Source of the DNA: Clostridia bacterium | GTDB taxonomy: Bacteria > Bacillota > Clostridia > Oscillospirales > Acutalibacteraceae | Reading direction: 5' to 3' | Length of the DNA: 6,104 nucleotides | Assembly: GCA_017559885.1 (NCBI GenBank) | Contig: JAFYQN010000077.1 | Span: 1 to 6,104 of the forward strand | Shown: one piece after another, positions 1-5,246 of the stretch | Layout: every line of letters starts with the position of its first letter | Numbering within the stretch: position 1 is the first letter of the stretch | Notes under the pieces: model-generated | Database searches by the model: none | Told to the model about the DNA's origin: nothing | What the model saw: only the letters and a program-made list of their open reading frames with translations | Translations under genes and position numbers: made by a program

Positions 1-15
1 CTGAGCTACAGAGGC
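1..15 (-). tRNA. 5' end of a third tRNA, cut by the window edge
   Basis: Read on the minus strand, these bases give GCCUCUG (7-base acceptor strand), UA (positions 8-9) and GCUCAG (start of the D arm), the usual first 15 bases of a bacterial elongator tRNA. Three bases separate it from the CCA end of the tRNA-Asp gene, so it is the third member of the same transcript. The anticodon lies outside the window, so the identity cannot be read. Val-Asp pairs in Firmicutes are often followed by Phe or Thr, but that is only a guess here. Confidence 0.8.
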
Positions 16-18
16 AAA

Positions 19-95
19 TGGCGACCTGGATGGGGCTCGAACCCACGACCTCTAGCGTGACAGGCTAGCGTTCTAACCAACTGAACTACCAGGCC
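19..95 (-). tRNA. tRNA-Asp (anticodon GUC)
   Basis: The minus strand folds as a complete 77-base cloverleaf. The acceptor GGCCUGG pairs with CCAGGUC with a single G-U wobble. The D stem is GUUC/GAAC, the anticodon stem is CUAGC/GCUAG around loop CUGUCAC, and the T stem is GUGGG/CCCAU around UUCGAGC. The anticodon is GUC, which reads aspartate codons. The discriminator base is G, as expected for tRNA-Asp, and the 3' CCA is encoded. It lies three bases downstream of tRNA-Val and should be cut from the same precursor by RNase P and 3' processing enzymes. Confidence 0.97.
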
Positions 96-98
96 AAA

Positions 99-174
99 TG
101 GTGGGAACAACAGGGCTCGAACCTGTGACCCTCTGCTTGTAAGGCAGATGCTCTCCCAGCTGAGCTATGCTCCC
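99..174 (-). tRNA. tRNA-Val (anticodon UAC)
   Basis: The minus strand gives a complete 76-base cloverleaf. The acceptor GGGAGCA pairs with UGUUCCC with one G-U wobble. The D arm is GCUC...GAGC, the anticodon stem is UCUGC/GCAGA around loop CUUACAA, and the T arm is ACAGG-UUCGAGC-CCUGU. The discriminator is A and CCA is encoded. Anticodon UAC serves GUA and GUG, and often GUU as well through wobble. It is the first tRNA after the promoter at 221-249, leaving a 5' leader of roughly 40 bases. Confidence 0.97.
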
Positions 175-220
175 ACGAAACGCTGGCTCTGTTAATCGCA
201 ACTCACCGGCGACGAACACT

Positions 221-249
221 ATATTAACACAACGAGTAGCTATTGTCAA
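221..249 (-). promoter_or_regulatory. Sigma-A promoter of the tRNA operon
   Basis: On the minus strand TTGACA (244-249) is followed after exactly 17 bases by TAATAT (221-226). This is a full consensus -35 and a near-consensus -10 at ideal spacing. The predicted start is around position 214, about 40 bases before tRNA-Val. The strength of the match suits a stable-RNA operon. It lies 28 bases beyond the hslO stop codon, with no clear GC-rich terminator between them. Confidence 0.88.
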
Positions 250-277
250 GCATTTTTTTAAAAAATTTTAAAAATTT

Positions 278-1156
278 TTATTTTTCTAAAAAAGACCTGA
301 TTTCATCATTGGTAAATGAGTAAACACTACCGCAAAACTGACAAACAGTTTCGGCTTTTTCCATTTCATCAGCCATTTGCTCAAGTTCTTCTTTATTTAG
401 GGATTTAAGCGCGGTTTCAAATCTTTCGCGTGAACAATTACATTTATATTCAGTTGTCTGCTCTTCTAGAACCTCTACCTCAAAACCTGCAAGTGCAATT
501 TTTACAATATCTAATATATCCTTGCCCTCGTCAAGCAAGGTAGTAATTGGTTTCATAACCTTGATATTTGCTTCGAGTTTATCAATAACCTCATCATAAC
601 CATAAGCCGCAGGAAGAAGTTGAATAATATAACCGCCTGCAACACGCACGGTCAAATCAGGATTTACAAGCACGCCCAAAGCGCACACTGTAGGTATTTG
701 CTCGCTAACGGCATAATAAGCCGCAATGTCTTCGGCAATTTCGCCTGTCGCAATCGGCACAAAGCCGTTGTATGGTTCTTTCATACCGAGGTCTTTTATA
801 ACGTATAGCGTACCATCGCGACCCACAGCGCCGCTAACGTCAAGTTTGCCGTTTTCTTTAAGTGGTATTTCTACCACGGGGTTTACCGCATAACCACGCA
901 CGTCACCGCGACTGTCGGCAACCGCTATTACAGCTCCCGCAGGACCGTTGCCGTCAATTTTTACGGTAATGGTATTCTCCTCGCCTTTAAGCGCGTTACC
1001 CATAAGCGAGGTAGCCGTAAGAAGTCTACCCAAAGCGGCAGTTACAACCGCCGAAGTTTTATGAAGTTTTTCGGCCTCGGCTACAATATCGGTACTGTCA
1101 AGCGCCGTCGCCATAACAAGTCCGTCAGAGGTTATACATCTTATAAGTTTTCCCAT
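278..1156 (-). CDS. hslO: Hsp33, redox-regulated holdase chaperone
   Basis: The 292-residue product matches the usual Hsp33 length. Hsp33 is a cytosolic chaperone that binds zinc and is inactive when reduced; oxidation releases the zinc, unfolds the C-terminal switch and exposes a client-binding surface, protecting proteins from aggregation under oxidative stress. The N-terminal core runs to about residue 235. The C-terminal switch carries the four zinc ligands as CNC (239-241) and CQFC (272-275), the family's CXC...CXXC pattern, so redox switching should be intact. The start is supported by AAGGAAAG about ten bases upstream, inside the last codons of the methyltransferase gene, whose stop is one base away. 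It is the last gene of the dapF operon. Only AT-rich runs lie between its stop and the tRNA promoter, so some readthrough is possible. Confidence 0.97.
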   Translation of the reverse strand: MGKLIRCITSDGLVMATALDSTDIVAEAEKLHKTSAVVTAALGRLLTATSLMGNALKGEENTITVKIDGNGPAGAVIAVADSRGDVRGYAVNPVVEIPLKENGKLDVSGAVGRDGTLYVIKDLGMKEPYNGFVPIATGEIAEDIAAYYAVSEQIPTVCALGVLVNPDLTVRVAGGYIIQLLPAAYGYDEVIDKLEANIKVMKPITTLLDEGKDILDIVKIALAGFEVEVLEEQTTEYKCNCSRERFETALKSLNKEELEQMADEMEKAETVCQFCGSVYSFTNDEIRSFLEK

Positions 1157-1157
1157 T

Positions 1158-1898
1158 TTATTTCACTTTCCTTGTAACGTAAACCACCCTTTGAGTAGTA
1201 TCATTTGGTTGGTTTTGTGTAAGTTCTTCATACACCGCTTCTATTTTAAGACCTGCTTTTTGCAAAGCGTTTTTAATTTGAGCGTCGTCATACGCGCGCT
1301 CGCAAAAACTCTCGCCAGAGCGATAATACGCATCGCCATCGGGAGTAAAGAAGTCAAGATTTATATCGACAATATTGTCTTTTTCTTGATACTCGTTTTG
1401 CCACACGCAATAAACGTCGTCGGTGTCAATAATAAAGGTATTATTACCCAAAACACAACGATGTTTATATATTGTGTTAAGGTCAAATATAAAAAGTCGG
1501 TCCTTTTCTAAAAAGAGTGACACACGCGATATCGCGTTACAAAACTGCTCGTAATCGGTTATATGATTAAGCGAGTCAAGGCAACAAATCGCGCCGTCTA
1601 TTGTGCCGTAAAGGTCAAGCATCGCGGCATCCTGACAAAGATATAACACGTCAGCCCCCTGCTCTGCGCTCTTTTCACGGGCGATAGAAAGCATGTCGTA
1701 AGAGATATCAACGCCTATTACCGAAACACCCATATTTGCAAAACGGTTACTAAACTCGCCCGTACCACAAGCAAGGTCAAGCATAAGCGTAGGCATACGG
1801 TCAAACGTTTCAAAAAGAGAGCAGATATAATCTGTTCTCTTTTGATAGTCTACGTCGGTCATTAAAGCGTCATAAGAATATGCAAATTCGTTATACAT
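1158..1898 (-). CDS. Class I SAM-dependent methyltransferase, substrate unknown
   Basis: This 246-residue protein has a Rossmann-type class I methyltransferase core. Motif I is DLACGTGEFS at residues 41-50, which binds S-adenosylmethionine. The motif II acidic residue is D64 in GVDIS, which contacts the SAM ribose. D90 follows in CQDAAML, and the post-I strand is ICCLDSLNHI (104-113). It resembles the small methyltransferases annotated YqeM-like in Firmicutes. The fold does not reveal whether the acceptor is RNA, protein or a small molecule. The start is backed by GGAAG eight bases upstream, inside the yerC-like gene; the two genes are one base apart, as are this gene and hslO, so translation is probably coupled. 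Fold and cofactor are confident; the substrate is not known. Confidence 0.93.
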   Translation of the reverse strand: MYNEFAYSYDALMTDVDYQKRTDYICSLFETFDRMPTLMLDLACGTGEFSNRFANMGVSVIGVDISYDMLSIAREKSAEQGADVLYLCQDAAMLDLYGTIDGAICCLDSLNHITDYEQFCNAISRVSLFLEKDRLFIFDLNTIYKHRCVLGNNTFIIDTDDVYCVWQNEYQEKDNIVDINLDFFTPDGDAYYRSGESFCERAYDDAQIKNALQKAGLKIEAVYEELTQNQPNDTTQRVVYVTRKVK

Positions 1899-1899
1899 A

Positions 1900-2178
1900 T
1901 TATTCTTCCGTTGTTCTTAATCTTTCAAGCACAGTGCGACTGCCCTTGCTCATAGTGCGGTTAACACGACTAATAGTCGCAGTTGACGCGCCCGTTTCTT
2001 TAACGATATCGTTGTAAATTCTGCCTTCGCTAAGCATTTTTGCAACCGCAAAGCGTTGCGCTATGGATTTAATCTCTTTAGGGGTGCATAAATCTTCAAA
2101 CAGGTGTTGACACTCCTCTTGTGTTTGGAGTGTCATAACCGCATTGTAAAGAAGTTTTGAAAAATCTTTTTCTGCCAT
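1900..2178 (-). CDS. yerC: YerC/YecD-family TrpR-related DNA-binding protein
   Basis: This 92-residue all-helical protein matches the YerC/YecD branch of the TrpR superfamily in size and pattern. The TPKEIKSIAQRFAVAKML stretch (32-49) is a family hallmark. The helix-turn-helix runs over about residues 50-74, with GASTATISRVNR (63-74) as turn plus recognition helix, very like the TrpR reader helix. By homology it should be a small dimeric transcription factor. The tryptophan-binding role of true TrpR cannot be assumed, because this branch is poorly characterised. AAAGAGGAT sits well placed upstream of the ATG. It lies 18 bases after dapF and one base before the methyltransferase gene. Its position in the operon, together with the inverted repeat at the dapF promoter, suggests autoregulation, but that is inference. 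Confidence 0.93.
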   Translation of the reverse strand: MAEKDFSKLLYNAVMTLQTQEECQHLFEDLCTPKEIKSIAQRFAVAKMLSEGRIYNDIVKETGASTATISRVNRTMSKGSRTVLERLRTTEE

Positions 2179-2196
2179 TTTTATATCCTCTTTCGA

Positions 2197-3042
2197 TTAA
2201 TATTCATAAACACCGTCAAAAACAGTTGTCGCGCCACCACGCATAAACACGGTGCCGTCATCGGTATAGGTTATATACAAATCGCCGCCTACAAGACAAA
2301 CTGTAATTTCCTCGTTTTGTTTGCAATATCCGTTAACCACCGCCGCAACTGCCGCCGCGCACGCGCCCGTGCCGCAGGCAAAGGTTTCGCCGCTGCCGCG
2401 CTCCCAAACGCGCATTTGTAAGGTTTTGTCATCTATCACGCGTATAAACTCGGTGTTGACACCTTCGGGAAACATTTCGTGATGTTCAAAATGCGGACCA
2501 ATTTCACAAAGATTTAAACTGTCTATCTCATCACAAAAGGTTACCGCGTGGGGATTTCCCATAGAAACGGCGGTAATATTATAATCTTTACCTTTTACGG
2601 TAATTGCAGTATCAATTATACTTTCGCAATCGGCAATTGCAGATATCTTTTGAGGGTTAAATTCCGCCTTGCCCATATCAACCGTTATTGTGTCGGCAAG
2701 ACCGTCTTTATCGGTAATCTCTAACGTTTTTATACCGCTTAAGGTTTCGACTGTAACTGTACTTTTGTGGGCAATACCGTTATCGTAGATATATTTACCT
2801 ACGCAACGAACACCGTTGCCGCACATTTTGCCCTCGCTTCCGTCGAGATTAAACATACGCATTTTTGCGTCTGCCACGTCGGACGGACAAATTAAAATAA
2901 CACCGTCTGCGCCCACGCTAAATCGACGTGGAGACATTTTTATGGCTAATTCATTGGGGTTTTCTATCTCCTGCTCGAAGCAGTTAATATAAACGTAGTC
3001 GTTACCAATGCCGTGCATTTTTGTAAATTTTATTTGTGGCAT
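2197..3042 (-). CDS. dapF: Diaminopimelate epimerase
   Basis: The 281-residue enzyme converts LL-diaminopimelate to the meso form, the direct precursor of lysine and a cross-linking residue of peptidoglycan; it acts in the cytosol without a cofactor. It has the two pseudo-symmetric halves of the family. The N-terminal signature MHGIGNDY (9-16) is present. The two catalytic cysteines are C74 in MCGNGVRC (73-80) and C223 in ACGTGACA (222-229). GNPH (162-165) and ERGSGET (214-220) contribute substrate-binding residues. Nothing is missing and the length is normal. AGGCGG six bases upstream of the ATG fixes the start. It is the first gene of a four-gene operon with yerC, the methyltransferase and hslO, driven by the promoter at 3092-3120. 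Confidence 0.98.
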   Translation of the reverse strand: MPQIKFTKMHGIGNDYVYINCFEQEIENPNELAIKMSPRRFSVGADGVILICPSDVADAKMRMFNLDGSEGKMCGNGVRCVGKYIYDNGIAHKSTVTVETLSGIKTLEITDKDGLADTITVDMGKAEFNPQKISAIADCESIIDTAITVKGKDYNITAVSMGNPHAVTFCDEIDSLNLCEIGPHFEHHEMFPEGVNTEFIRVIDDKTLQMRVWERGSGETFACGTGACAAAVAAVVNGYCKQNEEITVCLVGGDLYITYTDDGTVFMRGGATTVFDGVYEY

Positions 3043-3047
3043 TTTAC

Positions 3048-3054
3048 ACCGCCT
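3048..3054 (-). promoter_or_regulatory. dapF ribosome binding site next to the hairpin tail
   Basis: On the minus strand AGGCGGT lies six to seven bases before the dapF ATG. It begins directly after the T-rich run that trails the inverted repeat at 3063-3094. The hairpin, T-run and ribosome binding site therefore abut, and the hairpin state could in principle influence translation of dapF as well as transcription. Confidence 0.75.
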
Positions 3055-3062
3055 AAAACAAA

Positions 3063-3094
3063 AATAAAGATTGGTCGTTACACCAATCTTTATT
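3063..3094 (-). terminator. Perfect 13-bp hairpin with T-run; terminator or operator
   Basis: AATAAAGATTGGT (3063-3075) and ACCAATCTTTATT (3082-3094) are exact reverse complements around a six-base loop. On the minus strand the hairpin is followed by TTTGTTTT, so it looks like an intrinsic terminator for the zinc-ribbon gene, whose stop is 36 bases upstream. One arm also contains part of the -10 box of the dapF promoter. RNA started at that promoter would begin inside the first arm and could form only a shorter stem. An alternative reading is a protein operator over the start site. The repeat is certain; its role is inferred. Confidence 0.75.
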
Positions 3095-3120
3095 ATAAGA
3101 TATCATATTTTTAAAGTCAA
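3092..3120 (-). promoter_or_regulatory. Sigma-A promoter of the dapF operon
   Basis: On the minus strand TTGACT (3115-3120) and TATAAT (3092-3097) are separated by exactly 17 bases. The -35 matches five of six consensus bases and the -10 matches all six. The predicted start is near 3084-3087, giving a leader of about 43 bases before dapF. The -10 overlaps the outer end of the inverted repeat at 3063-3094, so a protein bound to that repeat would block RNA polymerase. Confidence 0.88.
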
Positions 3121-3130
3121 TAAAAAACTT

Positions 3131-3550
3131 TTACGCTTTAAAGACGTGAACTTTAAATTCTTTGCTGCATTTAGGACAAACGGTGGTGTGTTTACCCTTG
3201 CGACGCGGAAGTCGCAACACAGCGTGACATCGCGGACATTTTTTATAAATATGCGTATAGTCGGCTTTGCGCTGACGACGAATGTTTTTTTGCTTTTTGA
3301 TTTGTGTTATAAATTTTGCAAGCAACTGATTCTCTCTTGACCTTGCCCAAACATTTCGCGATAAAACTCTATAAAAAGCAAATCCCATAATCACGTAAAT
3401 TAAAAGTTGAACAATCACCTTTACGGCAAGCCACGGAACAAAACAGTTAATAAGCGATAGCACGGTAGATACGCCAAAAAGCAAATAAAACAGTTGGTCT
3501 ATGCCATAACGACCGCTCATAAACTGCATAAGTTTATATCTAAAATTCAT
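3131..3550 (-). CDS. Small two-pass membrane protein with C-terminal zinc ribbon
   Basis: The 139-residue product has an N-terminal basic stretch (MNFRYKLMQFMSGRYG). Two hydrophobic segments follow at about 20-38 and 41-60, forming a membrane hairpin. A strongly basic linker (about 61-104) leads to a zinc ribbon with CPRC (105-108) and CPKC (125-128), sixteen residues apart. With Lys/Arg-rich flanks the ribbon probably lies in the cytoplasm and could contact nucleic acid or ribosomes; that is inference. I recognise the architecture as a conserved hypothetical type in Clostridia but know no assigned function. I chose the ATG at 3550 because AGAGG stands seven bases before it; an in-frame ATG at 3568 would fall at or before the likely transcription start. 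It is divergent from comM and probably monocistronic, ending at the hairpin at 3063-3094. Confidence 0.85.
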   Translation of the reverse strand: MNFRYKLMQFMSGRYGIDQLFYLLFGVSTVLSLINCFVPWLAVKVIVQLLIYVIMGFAFYRVLSRNVWARSRENQLLAKFITQIKKQKNIRRQRKADYTHIYKKCPRCHAVLRLPRRKGKHTTVCPKCSKEFKVHVFKA

Positions 3551-3572
3551 TAAATTACCTCTTTTCATATTT

Positions 3573-3601
3573 ATTATACTCCCAATAATTTTAATATTTG
3601 T
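3573..3601 (-). promoter_or_regulatory. Likely promoter of the zinc-ribbon gene
   Basis: A perfect TATAAT lies at 3573-3578 on the minus strand. The hexamer 17 bases upstream is ACAAAT (3596-3601), a poor -35. Transcription would begin near 3566, which leaves the AGAGG ribosome site and the ATG at 3550 inside a very short leader. The weak -35 makes this only a candidate. Confidence 0.5.
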
Positions 3602-3618
3602 TACTAAAAAATTAATTT

Positions 3619-3648
3619 TTTGCATTATGACGATAAATGTGTTAAAAT
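3619..3648 (+). promoter_or_regulatory. Likely extended -10 promoter of comM
   Basis: On the plus strand TAAAAT (3643-3648) is preceded by TG one base upstream (3640-3641), an extended -10 motif. A loose -35 stands 17-18 bases upstream as TTGCAT (3620-3625) or TTTGCA (3619-3624). The predicted start is near 3655, leaving a leader of about 27 bases. It points away from the candidate promoter at 3573-3601, fitting a divergent pair. Confidence 0.55.
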
Positions 3649-3681
3649 AATTAAAAATAACGTCGAAAAAGGATTTTGTTT

Positions 3682-5205
3682 ATGTTTTCAATGGTAAAAA
3701 GCGTTGGTCTTTTTGGACTCAACTCATATATGCTCGAAATAGAAGCCGACGTTTCGGGTGGACTTCCTGCCTTTGACGTGGTAGGTTTGCCCGATACCGC
3801 CGTAAAGGAATCGCGCGACCGCGTGCGCGCCGCAATTAAAAACTGTGGATATAAATTCCCAACAGGTAGAATAACCGTAAACCTTGCCCCTGCCGACAAG
3901 AAAAAGGAAGGCGCGGTTTATGACCTTCCAATACTTACGTCTATACTTATCGCCTCAAAGCAACTTGACGCCGATATACGTGATTGCGCCTTTTTAGGCG
4001 AGGTATCGCTTGACGGTCAAGTGCGCAGTATAAACGGTGTTCTTGCTATGGTAATAACGGCAAAACAAAACGGTATAAAGGATATTTTTATTCCCTTCGA
4101 CAACGCAACCGAAGGCGCCGCAGTTGAGGGTATAAACGTTTACGGCATAAAAAACATAAAAGAACTTATCGACCACCTTACAGGTTTTACTCCGTTACAG
4201 GTTGCGCAACCCGTACCCATGCAAGATGCTCCTATATCGGCAATGCTTGATTTTTGCGAAGTCAAGGGTCAAGTTTTGGCAAAAAAGGCGCTTGAAGTAG
4301 CGGCGGCAGGCGGACACAACATTTTGCTTATAGGTCCTCCTGGGTCGGGTAAAAGTATGCTTGCAAAGCGTATGCCAACAATATTGCCGCCTATGACATT
4401 TGACGAATCAATAGAAACCACAAAAATTCACTCGGTAGCGGGTATGCTTGATAAAACGCACCCTATCGTTACCACGCGTCCGTTCCGTTCGCCGCACCAT
4501 ACCATTTCTTCGGTAGGACTTTCGGGCGGCGGTACTGTACCCAAACCCGGTGAAATATCTATGGCACATAACGGCGTACTATTTTTAGATGAACTTCCCG
4601 AGTTTAAACGTGACGCTATGGAAGCGCTTCGTCAACCGCTTGAAGACGGCACGGTTACCGTAACGCGCGCATCGGGTAGCGTTACGTATCCGAGCAATAT
4701 AATTCTTATTGCCGCTATGAATCCCTGTCCTTGCGGATATTACGGGCACCCCACAAAACCCTGCACTTGTTCTATGAACGCAGTGCATAAATATCTTAAC
4801 AAAATATCGGGACCGCTACTTGACCGACTTGACCTGCATATAGAAGTGCCGCCCGTCGACTATAAATCTTTATCAGATAAAGCGCAGGGCGAAACCTCGG
4901 CGCAAATACGCGAGCGAGTTAATCACGCGCGTCAGTTACAACTTGAGCGTTATCGCGGCACGGGTATTAACTGCAACGCGCAACTTACCCCGTCGTTACT
5001 TCGTAAGCATTGCGTAATGACCGATGACGCGAGCGCATACCTAAGTCGTAGTTTCGATGCTATGGGGCTATCCGCTCGAGCATACGACCGCATACTAAAA
5101 GTCGCGCGCACCGTTGCCGACCTTGCAAGCAGCGACATAATACAAAAAGAGCACATCGGTACAGCCCTTCGTTTTAGAAGTTTAGACCGAAAATACTGGG
5201 AATAA
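3682..5205 (+). CDS. comM: ComM/YifB-type Mg-chelatase-like AAA+ ATPase
   Basis: The 507-residue protein has the full family layout. An N-terminal ChlI-like domain covers about 1-170 (VKSVGLFG, DVVGLPDTAVKESRDRVRAAI, VNLAPAD). The AAA+ module runs about 188-395, with Walker A GPPGSGKS (218-225), Walker B VLFLDE (299-304) and AAMNPCPCG (344-352). The cysteines of CPC (349-351) and CTC (361-363) may bind metal. The C-terminal domain follows to the end. In Vibrio, ComM is a hexameric helicase that drives branch migration during natural transformation; in most other bacteria the role is unproven. AAAAAGGA eight bases before the ATG at 3682 fixes the start; an in-frame TTG at 3676 is too close to that site, and the ATG at 3691 too far. 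It stands alone on the plus strand, divergent from the zinc-ribbon gene and convergent with the permease gene. Confidence 0.96.
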   Translation: MFSMVKSVGLFGLNSYMLEIEADVSGGLPAFDVVGLPDTAVKESRDRVRAAIKNCGYKFPTGRITVNLAPADKKKEGAVYDLPILTSILIASKQLDADIRDCAFLGEVSLDGQVRSINGVLAMVITAKQNGIKDIFIPFDNATEGAAVEGINVYGIKNIKELIDHLTGFTPLQVAQPVPMQDAPISAMLDFCEVKGQVLAKKALEVAAAGGHNILLIGPPGSGKSMLAKRMPTILPPMTFDESIETTKIHSVAGMLDKTHPIVTTRPFRSPHHTISSVGLSGGGTVPKPGEISMAHNGVLFLDELPEFKRDAMEALRQPLEDGTVTVTRASGSVTYPSNIILIAAMNPCPCGYYGHPTKPCTCSMNAVHKYLNKISGPLLDRLDLHIEVPPVDYKSLSDKAQGETSAQIRERVNHARQLQLERYRGTGINCNAQLTPSLLRKHCVMTDDASAYLSRSFDAMGLSARAYDRILKVARTVADLASSDIIQKEHIGTALRFRSLDRKYWE

Positions 5206-5207
5206 AC

Positions 5208-5241
5208 AAAAATCACTGCTTAAATTTAAGCAGTGATTTTT
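5208..5241. terminator. Bidirectional intrinsic terminator, perfect 34-bp palindrome
   Basis: The arms AAAAATCACTGCTTAAA and TTTAAGCAGTGATTTTT are perfectly complementary. The GC-containing core is ATCACTGCTTA, with an A-run on one side and a T-run on the other. The hairpin therefore ends in a U-tract whichever strand is read. It starts two bases after the comM stop and ends five bases before the stop of the convergent permease gene, so it should serve both. Confidence 0.92.
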
Positions 5242-5246
5242 TAATT

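Noticed and set aside
251..290. AT-only inverted repeats after hslO as an intrinsic terminator
   Set aside because: The A and T runs pair trivially and contain no G-C pairs for a stable stem, so I do not call a terminator.
3043..3130. Riboswitch (for example a lysine riboswitch) upstream of dapF
   Set aside because: The leader from the likely start site is only about 43 bases and contains one simple hairpin, far too short for a lysine aptamer or a T-box.
3071..3340. Plus-strand open frame across the zinc-ribbon gene
   Set aside because: It lies antisense to a gene with recognisable CXXC pairs and membrane segments, starts inside the hairpin region, and has no ribosome site or family likeness. 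The same reasoning removes other antisense frames at 620-808, 1191-1511, 3994-4176, 4585-4788, 4950-5216, 5295-5582 and 5776-6084.
3551..3625. Upstream in-frame extension of the zinc-ribbon gene (starts at 3625 or 3568)
   Set aside because: The extension to 3625 covers the promoter region and has no ribosome site. The ATG at 3568 is preceded by GGGAG, but it coincides with the predicted transcription start after TATAAT. The ATG at 3550 has AGAGG at ideal spacing and begins the conserved-looking protein.
3676..3681. TTG start for comM two codons upstream of the ATG
   Set aside because: It lies only two bases after AAGGA, too close for initiation, while the ATG at 3682 has an eight-base spacing.
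3651..3899. Minus-strand open frame over the 5' end of comM
   Set aside because: It is antisense to conserved ComM N-terminal sequence, its composition is rich in Ser, Arg and Thr as expected for a shadow, and no start signal is seen.
4720..4780. Cysteine cluster in ComM (CPC...CTC) as an unusual insertion
   Set aside because: A cysteine-rich NPCPCGYYG segment is a normal feature of the YifB/ComM family and not peculiar to this protein.
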